From: Acidobacteriota bacterium
Lineage (GTDB): Bacteria > Acidobacteriota > Blastocatellia > RBC074
Reading direction: 5' to 3'
Length of the DNA stretch: 8,546 nt
Assembly: GCA_013140935.1 (NCBI GenBank)
Contig: JABFSD010000239.1
Span: 1 to 8,546, forward strand
Shown here: piece by piece, positions 1-6,339 of the stretch
Numbering within the stretch: the first letter of the stretch is position 1
How the letters are laid out: every line of letters starts with the position of its first letter
The notes under the pieces: generated by a model
Databases searched by the model: none
What the model was told of the DNA's origin: nothing
Seen by the model: only the letters and a program-made list of their open reading frames with translations
Program-made: the position numbers and the translations under genes

Positions 1-1245
1 TTGTTGCACCAATTCTTCGGCGACGCTTTGTTGATAAACGGCGGAGATGTCGGCGGGCGGTTGCGTAACCAGCGCGCGCAAATCGTTGTCGCCAATCGTT
101 ACGATCAACGGCAAGTGGCGCGGCAATAATGTCGCCGTATACGACAGCAATTCGGCGGAGGCTTCGCTGTCTACCAAGTCAGTAAGAATGACGACCAGCG
201 AGCGGCGCTTGCAGTTGTTTGAAAGGTATTGAAACGCGCGGGCATAAGAGGGTTCGGCCATCTGCGGCTTGACGTTATAAAGCGCTTCGATCATCGCGTT
301 GAGTTGCGCGTGTCCGCGTTGCGGCGGCAAGTAAGAAGCCACTTGCCGATTGAAAACCAGCAGGCCGATGTTGTCGCCGCCCGAAGCGGCTACGTAAGCG
401 ATGGCAAGGGTCGCGTTGATGGCGTGATCGAGTTTGGAAAGTTTCGCCAGATGTTCGTTGTCAGAGGCCGGGCGCGAAGTCATCAGGCGTCCGGCGTCAA
501 GCATCACCACGATGGATTGGTTGCGTTCGGTTTGATATTGCCGCGTCGTCATGCGTCCGCGTCGCGCGGTGGCCGTCCACGAAATATGCCTTAGCTCGTC
601 GCCGCGCACGTAATCGCGCAAGCTCTCAAATTCCCTGCCCTGCCCGCGCAAACGAGTACGCCGCAAGCCCATCAGCAATTGGCGATTGTGCCGCGCCTGC
701 AATTCGTATTTCCGCGCTTCGTGCAAGTTGGGATAAACCTTGACGTGTTCGGCGGCGGGGATGCGCGCCTGTTTCGTGACCAAGCCCCACGGTGCGTCGT
801 AACGAATCACGAGGTCGCCGAATTCGTAATCGCCGCGCACTGAGGCATATAAGTGATAGCGCGCCGTCGCTTCACGCATCTTACTCACTGGCATGCCGTC
901 GCTGCTGCGCTGGCGAATCGGCGTCAGTTGAAAGATGCGTTCGCCGCGCAATTCCAGCGCGGGCGGATATTCGTCTTTGAGTATGAATGACAACCGGCGC
1001 GGGCATTGATGGCGCAAAGTAATGACGACTTCGTTTTCAGCGCCAATCATCAGGCGATGGGGCAGGTGGCGTTCAATGGTAAAGGCTTCAGGTTTTTCAG
1101 CACGACGCGCGTCAATCCACGCCAACGCAAACAACAACAAGTCGTAAGCGATCATTCCATACTTGAGCGCAGGCATCGTCCACACGAACGCCAACGGCAG
1201 CGCACCGATTGCCAACAGGATGAAAAAACGCCGCGTGAAAATCAT
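1..1245 (-). CDS. DUF58 domain protein, MoxR-associated (3' end outside window)
   Basis: The reading frame is open from ATG (complement of 1243-1245) to the left edge, giving 415 residues with the C-terminus missing. Two hydrophobic segments near residues 7-23 and 28-45 suggest membrane anchoring. The DUF58 signature is at about 200-229: [20 protein letters not shown] followed by [16 protein letters not shown]-like fold follows: the strand SIVVMLD (244-250) ends in DAGRLM, where an intact MIDAS would read DxSxS, and [10 protein letters not shown] (351-360) corresponds to the later metal-site aspartate region. The first metal site therefore looks degenerate. DUF58 proteins are typically encoded beside MoxR ATPases and are thought to be partners in complex assembly or cell-envelope processes; the substrate here is unknown. 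The start lies 6 nt after the moxR stop with no clear Shine-Dalgarno, so translation is probably coupled. Family assignment is firm, function is not. Confidence 0.93.
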   Translation of the reverse strand, partial: MIFTRRFFILLAIGALPLAFVWTMPALKYGMIAYDLLLFALAWIDARRAEKPEAFTIERHLPHRLMIGAENEVVITLRHQCPRRLSFILKDEYPPALELRGERIFQLTPIRQRSSDGMPVSKMREATARYHLYASVRGDYEFGDLVIRYDAPWGLVTKQARIPAAEHVKVYPNLHEARKYELQARHNRQLLMGLRRTRLRGQGREFESLRDYVRGDELRHISWTATARRGRMTTRQYQTERNQSIVVMLDAGRLMTSRPASDNEHLAKLSKLDHAINATLAIAYVAASGGDNIGLLVFNRQVASYLPPQRGHAQLNAMIEALYNVKPQMAEPSYARAFQYLSNNCKRRSLVVILTDLVDSEASAELLSYTATLLPRHLPLIVTIGDNDLRALVTQPPADISAVYQQSVAEELVQQ

Positions 1246-1251
1246 GGCAAG

Positions 1252-2205
1252 TTACCGTGGCACTTCGACGCCTGCCAAAATCTCATCAATCACCACATCC
1301 GGCGTCGTGCCTTCGATCTCGGCTTCGGCGCGCAGCAGGATGCGATGCCTTAACACCGGATGCGTCACGTCGCGTACGTCGTCGGGCGTGACGAAATCGC
1401 GTCCGCGCAGTGCGGCCAGTGCCTTGCTCGCCAAGAGCAGCGCCACCGTCGCACGCGGACTTGCGCCCCACGTGAGATTGGCATTGTCGCGCGTGCGCCG
1501 CGTCAACGTGACGATGTAATGCTGAATGCCCGGCTCGACTCTGACTTGCCGCACCAGCGCGCGGCAATGCGACAACGCGGCAGCATCAGTCAGCGGGATG
1601 AGATTCACGGCTTCGAGCTTGCGCGCGTTGAATCCGGCTTGCCAGTTCGCCACGATTTGCGCTTCGTGTTCCGCCGACGGATAGCCGATCAAAACTTTTA
1701 ACAAAAAACGATCAAGTTGCGCTTCGGGCAGCGGATAAGTTCCTTCATATTCAATTGGATTCTCGGTCGCCAACACGGTGAAGATCGGCGACAGCCCGTG
1801 CGTCTCGCCGTCAATCGTGACCTGACGTTCTTCCATCGCTTCAAGCAACGCGGCTTGCGTCTTGGGCGGAGTCCGATTGATTTCATCGGCGAGCAAAATG
1901 TCGGTGAACACCGGCCCATAGCGCAAGGTGAATTGCGACGTATTCAAGTTGAAAACATTCGTGCCGGTGATGTCGGCGGGCATCAGGTCAGGCGTAAACT
2001 GAATGCGATTGAAACTTGCGCCGACGATGCGCGCAAGCGTCTTGACCAGCAAGGTTTTCGCCGTGCCCGGCACGCCTTCGAGCAAGGCGTGGCCTTCGGC
2101 GAGCAGGCAAATCAAGACTTGGTCAATTACTTCGTCCTGACCGACGATGACTTTATGCAACTCCGCGCGAATGTGGTTTGCGATCTGGCTGACGTAATCT
2201 GACAT
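1252..2205 (-). CDS. MoxR-family AAA+ ATPase
   Basis: This 317-residue protein has the complete ATPase core of the MoxR (AAA_3) family. Walker A is GVPGTAKT (44-51), Walker B is ILLADE (103-108) followed by [20 protein letters not shown] (109-128), sensor 1 is TEN (147-149), [11 protein letters not shown] (157-167) carries the probable arginine-finger region, and sensor 2 is GASPRA (248-253). The C-terminal lid domain follows and the length is normal for the family. MoxR ATPases act as cytoplasmic chaperones that use ATP hydrolysis to assemble or metallate protein complexes, usually with VWA-containing partners. The gene heads a leftward pair with the DUF58 gene and diverges from the VWA gene at 2364. 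A GGAAGA ribosome binding site 6 nt upstream supports this ATG. Family assignment is very secure; the client protein cannot be read from the sequence. Confidence 0.97.
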   Translation of the reverse strand: MSDYVSQIANHIRAELHKVIVGQDEVIDQVLICLLAEGHALLEGVPGTAKTLLVKTLARIVGASFNRIQFTPDLMPADITGTNVFNLNTSQFTLRYGPVFTDILLADEINRTPPKTQAALLEAMEERQVTIDGETHGLSPIFTVLATENPIEYEGTYPLPEAQLDRFLLKVLIGYPSAEHEAQIVANWQAGFNARKLEAVNLIPLTDAAALSHCRALVRQVRVEPGIQHYIVTLTRRTRDNANLTWGASPRATVALLLASKALAALRGRDFVTPDDVRDVTHPVLRHRILLRAEAEIEGTTPDVVIDEILAGVEVPR

Positions 2206-2211
2206 GCGTTT

Positions 2212-2217
2212 TCTTCC
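2212..2217 (-). promoter_or_regulatory. Ribosome binding site of the MoxR gene
   Basis: GGAAGA on the minus strand ends 6 nt before the ATG at 2205. It supports that start for the ATPase. Confidence 0.55.
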
Positions 2218-2246
2218 GGTAAAGTTGAGATGAATACAGCGCGCGC

Positions 2247-2275
2247 ACTATAGCCAAAGCGGTTGAGTGGAACAA
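2247..2275 (-). promoter_or_regulatory. Candidate sigma-70-type promoter for MoxR-DUF58
   Basis: On the minus strand, TTGTTC (2275-2270) and TATAGT (2252-2247) are separated by exactly 17 nt. The -10 box matches the consensus TATAAT at five of six positions; the -35 box matches at only three. The implied transcription start is near 2240, leaving a leader of about 35 nt before the ATG at 2205. It lies in the only divergent gap of the window (2206-2363). I found no comparably good promoter for the rightward VWA gene in the same gap. This is a by-eye prediction. Confidence 0.35.
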
Positions 2276-2345
2276 TCATTCGCCTGAAATTTATGACGGA
2301 ACAAGTTTGCGAGACGCGCGCTGCGTGTTACAACGCACTCGCAAC

Positions 2346-2354
2346 GAAAGAGGA
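2346..2354 (+). promoter_or_regulatory. Ribosome binding site of the VWA gene
   Basis: GAAAGAGGA ends 9 nt before the ATG at 2364. It decides the start: an in-frame TTG at 2307 would add 19 residues that have no such site and do not resemble the family's N-terminus. Confidence 0.6.
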
Positions 2355-2363
2355 ACGAGCCTT

Positions 2364-3761
2364 ATGCGATTTACCAAATACTCAAAATGGACGTGGCAGG
2401 ATTGGGACGACATCAGTCTCGAAGAATTGATGGAAGCCTTGTCAGAACACTTGCTGGAAAGCGGCTTTCAGAAACAGTTCAAACGCCGCTGGCAAGACTG
2501 GGATAGCGAAGATGAGTTCAACAAACCCGATCCTGAAGACGCGCTCGAACAGTTGCGCCAGGCCATCCGCGAAGCCTTGAAAAATTCGGGCTTGCTCGAT
2601 CAGGAACAATACAAACAACTCTTTGACGGGGAAGGCAACGCACGTAGCAGCGATCTTGAGAAGCTGATTGATCGGCTGATTGAGCGATTGTTGCAGGAAG
2701 GTTATCTCAACGCGCTCGGCGATCAGGAAGCTTTACAAAACGCGCTCGGACAAGACGGTGAGGCTGACCGCGCTGAATGGCGCAATCAGCAACAGCAAGG
2801 CGAGACTGACCAATACAAAGAGCCACAAATCAAATTTGAGGTCACGCAAAAGGGCGTAGACTTTCTCGGCTACAACACGCTCAAGCATTTGATGTCGAGT
2901 TTGGGGAAGTCTTCGCTCGGACGCCACGATACGAAATATCTCTCGACCGGCGTCGAGGCTTACGAATCATCCAAACCTTATGAATTCGGCGATGCGATGA
3001 ATCTGGACGTGACCGCGACGCTGCTCAATGCGATTGGGCGCGAAGGCTTGGGCGTGCCGCTCAATCTCGAATACCGCGACTTGATGGTGCGGCAAGCGGA
3101 ATATCAATCGTCATGCGCAACGGTGGTGATGCTCGACTGTTCGCATTCGATGATCTTGTATGGCGAAGATCGCTTCACGCCCGCCAAGCGCGTGGCATTG
3201 GCGCTCTCGCATCTCATTCGCACGCAATATCCGGGCGACACGATCAAGCTCGTACTCTTTCACGACGGCGCGGAAGAAGTGCCGATGAGCAAACTCGCGG
3301 GCATTCAGGTCGGGCCTTATCACACGAACACGGCTGAAGGACTGAAACTCGCGCGCCGCCTGTTGATGGCGCAACGCAAAGACATGCGCCAGATCATTAT
3401 GATTACCGACGGCAAGCCTTCGGCGCTGTTTCTGGACGAAGAAGAAATGTTCGGCGGGCATCACAATCAACCTCAGAGTAAGAAGAAAGCGGGTGGTCCC
3501 AAAGCACAAAGAAGACTTTATAAAAATTCGATGGGACTCGATCCGATGATTATTGACGCAACGTTGGCTGAAGCCGCGCAATGCCGCCGTTCGAGCATCA
3601 TCGTGAATACGTTTATGCTGACGACGGATCATTACCTGGTCGAGTTCGTCAAACAGATGACGCAGGTCGCACAAGGCAAAGCTTATTTCACGACGAGTTT
3701 GCAACTGGGCGATTACGTGATGATGGATTTTTTGCAGGGTAAGACGCGCCGGGTGAAATGA
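2364..3761 (+). CDS. VWA domain-containing protein with intact MIDAS
   Basis: The protein has 465 residues from the ATG that follows a good ribosome binding site. The N-terminal half (about 1-150) is rich in charged residues and probably mostly helical, with two Trp-rich stretches (KWTWQDWDD at 8-16 and RRWQDWD at 41-47). A conserved-looking segment around 160-245 leads into the VWA domain. The metal-ion-dependent adhesion site is complete: DCSHS (258-262), a threonine in YHTNTAEG (319-326) and ITDG (347-350). Between that motif and [10 protein letters not shown] (385-394) lies a low-complexity Gly/Lys/Gln/His linker (about 360-384). No signal peptide or membrane segment is visible, so it is probably cytoplasmic. 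VWA proteins of this kind bind partners through Mg2+ and often pair with MoxR ATPases. Its gene diverges from the MoxR-DUF58 pair, so joint action is likely, but this is inference. Its client is unknown. Confidence 0.92.
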   Translation: MRFTKYSKWTWQDWDDISLEELMEALSEHLLESGFQKQFKRRWQDWDSEDEFNKPDPEDALEQLRQAIREALKNSGLLDQEQYKQLFDGEGNARSSDLEKLIDRLIERLLQEGYLNALGDQEALQNALGQDGEADRAEWRNQQQQGETDQYKEPQIKFEVTQKGVDFLGYNTLKHLMSSLGKSSLGRHDTKYLSTGVEAYESSKPYEFGDAMNLDVTATLLNAIGREGLGVPLNLEYRDLMVRQAEYQSSCATVVMLDCSHSMILYGEDRFTPAKRVALALSHLIRTQYPGDTIKLVLFHDGAEEVPMSKLAGIQVGPYHTNTAEGLKLARRLLMAQRKDMRQIIMITDGKPSALFLDEEEMFGGHHNQPQSKKKAGGPKAQRRLYKNSMGLDPMIIDATLAEAAQCRRSSIIVNTFMLTTDHYLVEFVKQMTQVAQGKAYFTTSLQLGDYVMMDFLQGKTRRVK

Positions 3762-3770
3762 ATGAATGAA

Positions 3771-4007
3771 CTATTTGGCAGGCATCTGCGCCACGCACCA
3801 CGCGATGAAGCCGATATAACTCAAACTCACCAACGTAATCACCAGCATCACCACCGACGAAGTACGGCTTTCAGGCACGGCAGCGTCATCAAGTAAGCCT
3901 TCTGGGAATTCAGCAGCTTTCAATGCAGAAGCCGATTCCGTGCCGCGTGGTTTCAAGCGCGCGACCGGATTCAAACGCGGTTTGCGCAGTTTGCGTTTCA
4001 CAGCCAT
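3771..4007 (-). CDS. Small single-pass membrane protein overlapping the end of corA
   Basis: This encodes 78 residues starting at [12 protein letters not shown]. The ATG lies inside the last codons of corA: the shared ATGGCTGTGA reads as Met-Ala-Val in this frame and ends with the TGA of corA, a 10-nt overlap. GGAAGA sits 4 nt upstream of the start (4012-4017), so translational coupling to corA is likely. The N-terminus is very basic ([18 protein letters not shown]), the middle is acidic and polar, and one hydrophobic segment (about 52-72) precedes a short AQMPAK tail. This predicts one transmembrane helix with the basic end in the cytoplasm. The frame stays open further upstream (to 4178), but that part only shadows corA. 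I do not recognise a family. It could be an accessory to the CorA channel or an unrelated small membrane protein. Its stop is 9 nt from the stop of the convergent VWA gene, leaving no room for a terminator. Confidence 0.72.
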   Translation of the reverse strand: MAVKRKLRKPRLNPVARLKPRGTESASALKAAEFPEGLLDDAAVPESRTSSVVMLVITLVSLSYIGFIAWCVAQMPAK

Positions 4008-4966
4008 TTGATCTTCCGAAAGTAAAAGTAAAGCGCGAGCGCCAATCCCAACATCGCCAGCAACACGGCGACATAACCATAACGCCAACCGAGTTCGGGC
4101 ATGTAGTTGAAATTCATTCCATAGACGCCTGCCAGCAACGTCACCGACATCAAGATCGTAGACACAGCCGTCAACCATCGCATCGTCACATTCATGCGAT
4201 GGCCTGAGACCGACATATAAGCATCCACCGTCGAAGCCAGCATGTCGCGTAGCGTATCAATCATTTCGGCGACGCGGTTGAGACTGTCATAAACGTCCTG
4301 CCAATAGATCAACGTCTCGCGCGTGAAGATCGGCAGTTCACGGCGCAACAACTTGTTGAACACATCGCGTAACGGCGTGATCGAACGCCGCAAATAGAGC
4401 AGTTGTTTTTTAATGCGAAAGACTTCCTGCAACGACGCAGGTTGAAAGTCGCCGAAGATGCGGTCTTCGAGTTCATCAATGCGGTCTGACAACGTGTCGA
4501 GCAATATCATGTATTCGTCCACGATGCGATCAATCAGCAGGTAAGCAAGCAATGCCGTTGGCTGTTCGTTGCCGTCGGCCCAACTCAGCCACAGCTTTTC
4601 GGCTTCGGCGACGGCATGAATCGGGCGGCTGTGCGCCGTGACCAAAAAGTTTTTGCCGAGAAACAAATTCAACTCGCGCAATTCAAGTTCGCTATCCGCG
4701 TTAAGCTCGGCTTCATACAATACGATGAAATAGCAGTTGGAATACTCTTCGATTTTCGGACGTTGATGCGCGAGGCGACAGTCTTCGATGGCGAGCGGAT
4801 GAAAGTTGAACTCTTTGGCTAACTCGGCGAAATCGTCGCCGGTCGGATCGTTCACGTCTACCCAAACGATCTTATGCGGTTCGCCGCACAGTTCGCTGAT
4901 GCGATCAGGGTCGCTCACCATCGTGAGCTTTTTGGTTTGGGTATCGAGAACGAGAGTTTTGAGCAT
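3998..4966 (-). CDS. corA: Magnesium/cobalt transport protein CorA
   Basis: CorA forms a homopentameric inner-membrane channel that imports Mg2+ (also Co2+ and Ni2+). The 322-residue length is typical. The N-terminal cytoplasmic domain (about 1-240) includes WVDVNDPT (35-42), HPLAIEDC (56-63) and a long helical stalk. The C-terminus has two membrane helices (about 264-284 and 296-316) separated by the signature loop [11 protein letters not shown] (282-292), whose GMN selectivity motif is intact. The protein ends with the basic FRKIKW tail usual for the family. The ATG gives a normal CorA N-terminus (MLKTLV), but no Shine-Dalgarno is visible in front of it; instead an inverted repeat occupies the leader. 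It follows the small secreted-protein gene by 68 nt and overlaps the next small membrane-protein gene by 10 nt. Confidence 0.96.
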   Translation of the reverse strand: MLKTLVLDTQTKKLTMVSDPDRISELCGEPHKIVWVDVNDPTGDDFAELAKEFNFHPLAIEDCRLAHQRPKIEEYSNCYFIVLYEAELNADSELELRELNLFLGKNFLVTAHSRPIHAVAEAEKLWLSWADGNEQPTALLAYLLIDRIVDEYMILLDTLSDRIDELEDRIFGDFQPASLQEVFRIKKQLLYLRRSITPLRDVFNKLLRRELPIFTRETLIYWQDVYDSLNRVAEMIDTLRDMLASTVDAYMSVSGHRMNVTMRWLTAVSTILMSVTLLAGVYGMNFNYMPELGWRYGYVAVLLAMLGLALALYFYFRKIKWL

Positions 4967-4971
4967 GAAGT

Positions 4972-5025
4972 CGGAATTCGGAATTCGGTAGCACGGTTCG
5001 GGGAAAAACTGAATTCCGTATTCCG
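4972..5025. repeat. Imperfect inverted repeat of GGAATNC-like heptamers upstream of corA
   Basis: The left arm CGGAATTCGGAATTCG (4972-4987) pairs with TGAATTCCGTATTCCG (5010-5025) at 14 of 16 positions, plus one G-T pair, around a 22-nt loop. Each arm is itself a tandem of 7-nt units of the form CGGAATN, and on the right a weaker third unit extends to about 5033. It fills most of the 68-nt gap between the secreted-protein gene and corA. No T-run follows on the minus strand, so it is not a typical intrinsic terminator. It looks like a dispersed extragenic palindrome, and in RNA it would fold just before the corA start. Confidence 0.7.
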
Positions 5026-5034
5026 CATTCTCCG

Positions 5035-5544
5035 CTATTTAATGATTCCACCGTTGCCCAGCACGTCATCAATCGCGCGCAAGCGGATGCGTTTGATCGC
5101 TTCGACGAGTTTTTCGGTTTGTTCGCGGGCTTCGATCGGCAGTTGCTGGCGCGTGCCTTCGAGGTTGCGTTGTTGTTTGAAGATGGATTGTTCGATGACT
5201 TTGAGAATCTTGTTGCGTTCTTTGACCGGTAAATTCAGATACCGCGTGTGGTCGTTGCCGTAAGTCATCAACGCGCTATAAAGCTCTAGGTCTTTTAACG
5301 CTGCCTCCGGGTTGTCTGCCGCTTGTTTGAAGGCTTGCGCGAGGCGCGCTTCAGCGACGCGCGTGACGGCTTCGACGTGATCTTTGGGATTGGTTTCTTT
5401 ACGAATGAGTTGCACTTCGGCGTCAGTCAGGCCAACCGGCAAACTGGCAGGCAGCTTGGGCGATTCGACGGGTTGCGCCCACAATGAGGCGCAGCACAAA
5501 ACGCAGAGTTGCCCGATTTGAAAGATGAGCGCATAAAACTTCAT
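5035..5544 (-). CDS. Predicted secreted/periplasmic protein of unknown function
   Basis: This encodes 169 residues. The first 23 form a signal peptide: a Lys after the initiator Met, a hydrophobic core containing LCVLCCA, and a likely signal peptidase I cut after SLWA before QPVES. The mature part is charged and predicted helical, with long Ala/Leu/Glu/Arg/Lys-rich runs. Examples are [18 protein letters not shown] (58-75) and the C-terminal [20 protein letters not shown] (144-163). There are no recognisable catalytic motifs, and the only cysteines are in the signal peptide. It is not a lipoprotein, since no lipobox is positioned for cleavage. The ATG overlaps the TGA of the zinc-ribbon gene as ATGA (5541-5544), with AGGTGA 4 nt upstream, so the two are almost certainly co-translated. 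I do not recognise a family. A structural or scaffolding role in the envelope is possible but unsupported. Confidence 0.82.
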   Translation of the reverse strand: MKFYALIFQIGQLCVLCCASLWAQPVESPKLPASLPVGLTDAEVQLIRKETNPKDHVEAVTRVAEARLAQAFKQAADNPEAALKDLELYSALMTYGNDHTRYLNLPVKERNKILKVIEQSIFKQQRNLEGTRQQLPIEAREQTEKLVEAIKRIRLRAIDDVLGNGGIIK

Positions 5545-6161
5545 AGCTTCACCTGGTTTTGCGCCTGCTGTTCGGCTACGTCGCCTAAGATGGGCAGGCG
5601 GAATTTAATGCCTTGCCACGTTTGTACGATCAGATAAATCCATACGCCGAAAAACGCGAACCACGCGCCGGTGTTCATCAGCCACACGAAAGCATCGGGG
5701 ATAAAGGTGAACTTCAAAATCGGGATGGCGATGCGCGTCAACACGAACCATGCGCCGGTCAGCAACAGCGATTGCCAGGCGTGAAAACGAATCTCGCGGT
5801 CACGGTTATACGGTTCGATGACCAAACCCAGAATCGGGCCGAGAATCGGCAGCAAATACAACAGCGAACAAATTTGATTCGTCGTCAGTCCGAGGTTGAA
5901 CGAGTTCTGCCCATAGTTAGGCGGTTGCGGCAGTTGACCGGTTTGATAAGGCTGCACCGGCGGCGCGCTTTGATAACTCGCGCTCACATTGCCATACGGC
6001 GCTGACGCAGGTGGTGGCGGTGCATACGTCTGATGCGCGGTCGACGCTTCACTCGCCGGCGCGGCATAAGGCGTCGTCGGTTGTAACGACGCACCGCACT
6101 TGTTGCAAAACCGTTGCGCTTCATTGAGCGATGCGCCGCATTGAGGGCAAAATTTTGTCAT
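5541..6161 (-). CDS. Zinc-ribbon membrane protein with Tic20/DUF4870-like region
   Basis: The protein has 206 residues from MTKFCPQCG, the start supported by AAAGGA 10 nt upstream. The frame runs 12 codons further to an upstream start at 6197 with no such site. A double-CxxC zinc ribbon at the N-terminus (C5, C8, C19, C22) is followed by a disordered Pro/Ala/Tyr/Gln-rich linker (about 28-88). Then come three hydrophobic segments (about 97-116, 130-150 and 160-182). The stretch IRFHAWQSLLL (124-134) between the first two, and KFRLPILGDVAEQQA (186-200) after the last, match the pattern I associate with the DUF4870/Tic20-like family. It should sit in the inner membrane with the zinc ribbon in the cytoplasm. 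Function is unknown; the ribbon may mediate protein contacts. It follows the BamA-like gene after a 178-nt gap and is coupled to the secreted-protein gene. Confidence 0.88.
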   Translation of the reverse strand: MTKFCPQCGASLNEAQRFCNKCGASLQPTTPYAAPASEASTAHQTYAPPPPASAPYGNVSASYQSAPPVQPYQTGQLPQPPNYGQNSFNLGLTTNQICSLLYLLPILGPILGLVIEPYNRDREIRFHAWQSLLLTGAWFVLTRIAIPILKFTFIPDAFVWLMNTGAWFAFFGVWIYLIVQTWQGIKFRLPILGDVAEQQAQNQVKL

Positions 6162-6171
6162 GGTTCTTTCG

Positions 6172-6177
6172 TCCTTT
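6172..6177 (-). promoter_or_regulatory. Ribosome binding site of the zinc-ribbon gene
   Basis: AAAGGA on the minus strand ends 10 nt before the ATG at 6161 and favours that start over the one at 6197. The base of the nearby palindrome stem (6189) is only 11 nt further upstream. Confidence 0.5.
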
Positions 6178-6185
6178 GGGCAGAA

Positions 6186-6216
6186 ACGGCGGCGCAATCT
6201 GCCAAGATTGCGCCGC
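6186..6216 (+). repeat. REP-like palindrome, copy 1
   Basis: The core is a perfect 12-bp stem, GCGGCGCAATCT (6189-6200) with AGATTGCGCCGC (6205-6216), around the 4-nt loop GCCA. Including its left flank (6186-6188), this 31-nt unit matches the unit at 6306-6336, read on the other strand, at 27 of 31 positions. It lies 24 nt upstream of the zinc-ribbon start. On the minus strand it is followed by GTTTCTGCC rather than a T-run, so termination is doubtful. Confidence 0.8.
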
Positions 6217-6305
6217 TCGTAATTGCATGCATTGATCGTGACGCGCCCATCCTGAAGCCTGTTTGCGCAAGGCGTCTTGTTGCTCTGAAAGGGCTAACTG
6301 ACAAC

Positions 6306-6336
6306 GCGGCACAATCTCGGCAGATTGTGCCACCGT
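6306..6336 (-). repeat. REP-like palindrome, copy 2 (inverted relative to copy 1)
   Basis: The core is a perfect 10-bp stem, GGCACAATCT (6308-6317) with AGATTGTGCC (6322-6331), and a 4-nt loop. Read on the minus strand, the loop is GCCG against GCCA in copy 1, which shows the two copies are inverted to each other. The G-C stem pair of copy 1 is A-T here, so pairing is kept. It begins 3 nt after the stop codon of the BamA-like gene. Between the copies (6217-6305) I see no gene, only short palindromes such as TTGCGCAA. Confidence 0.8.
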
Positions 6337-6339
6337 CGC

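Noticed and set aside
229..594. A 121-codon open frame on the plus strand
   Set aside because: It is antisense to the DUF58 coding region, which reads without interruption from 1245 to the left edge.
1717..2202. A 161-codon open frame on the plus strand
   Set aside because: It is antisense to the MoxR ATPase, whose Walker and sensor motifs fix the coding strand.
2263..2297. Sigma-70 promoter for the VWA gene (TTGAGT with TATGAC)
   Set aside because: The spacer would be 23 nt, and the hexamers at the normal 17-18 nt spacing are poor, so I did not call it.
3111..3704. A 197-codon open frame on the minus strand
   Set aside because: It is antisense to the VWA domain, which has an intact MIDAS. 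Its His/Arg-rich translation has no family resemblance and no ribosome binding site that I can see.
6121..6333. A 70-codon minus-strand frame that could be a gene between the BamA-like and zinc-ribbon genes
   Set aside because: It is made largely of the two palindromic repeats and overlaps the start of the zinc-ribbon gene in another frame. Its product shows no protein-like features.
6306..6336. Intrinsic terminator for the BamA-like gene
   Set aside because: The hairpin is well placed after the stop, but no run of T follows it on the minus strand. The repeated, inverted copy at 6186-6216 fits a REP-like element better.
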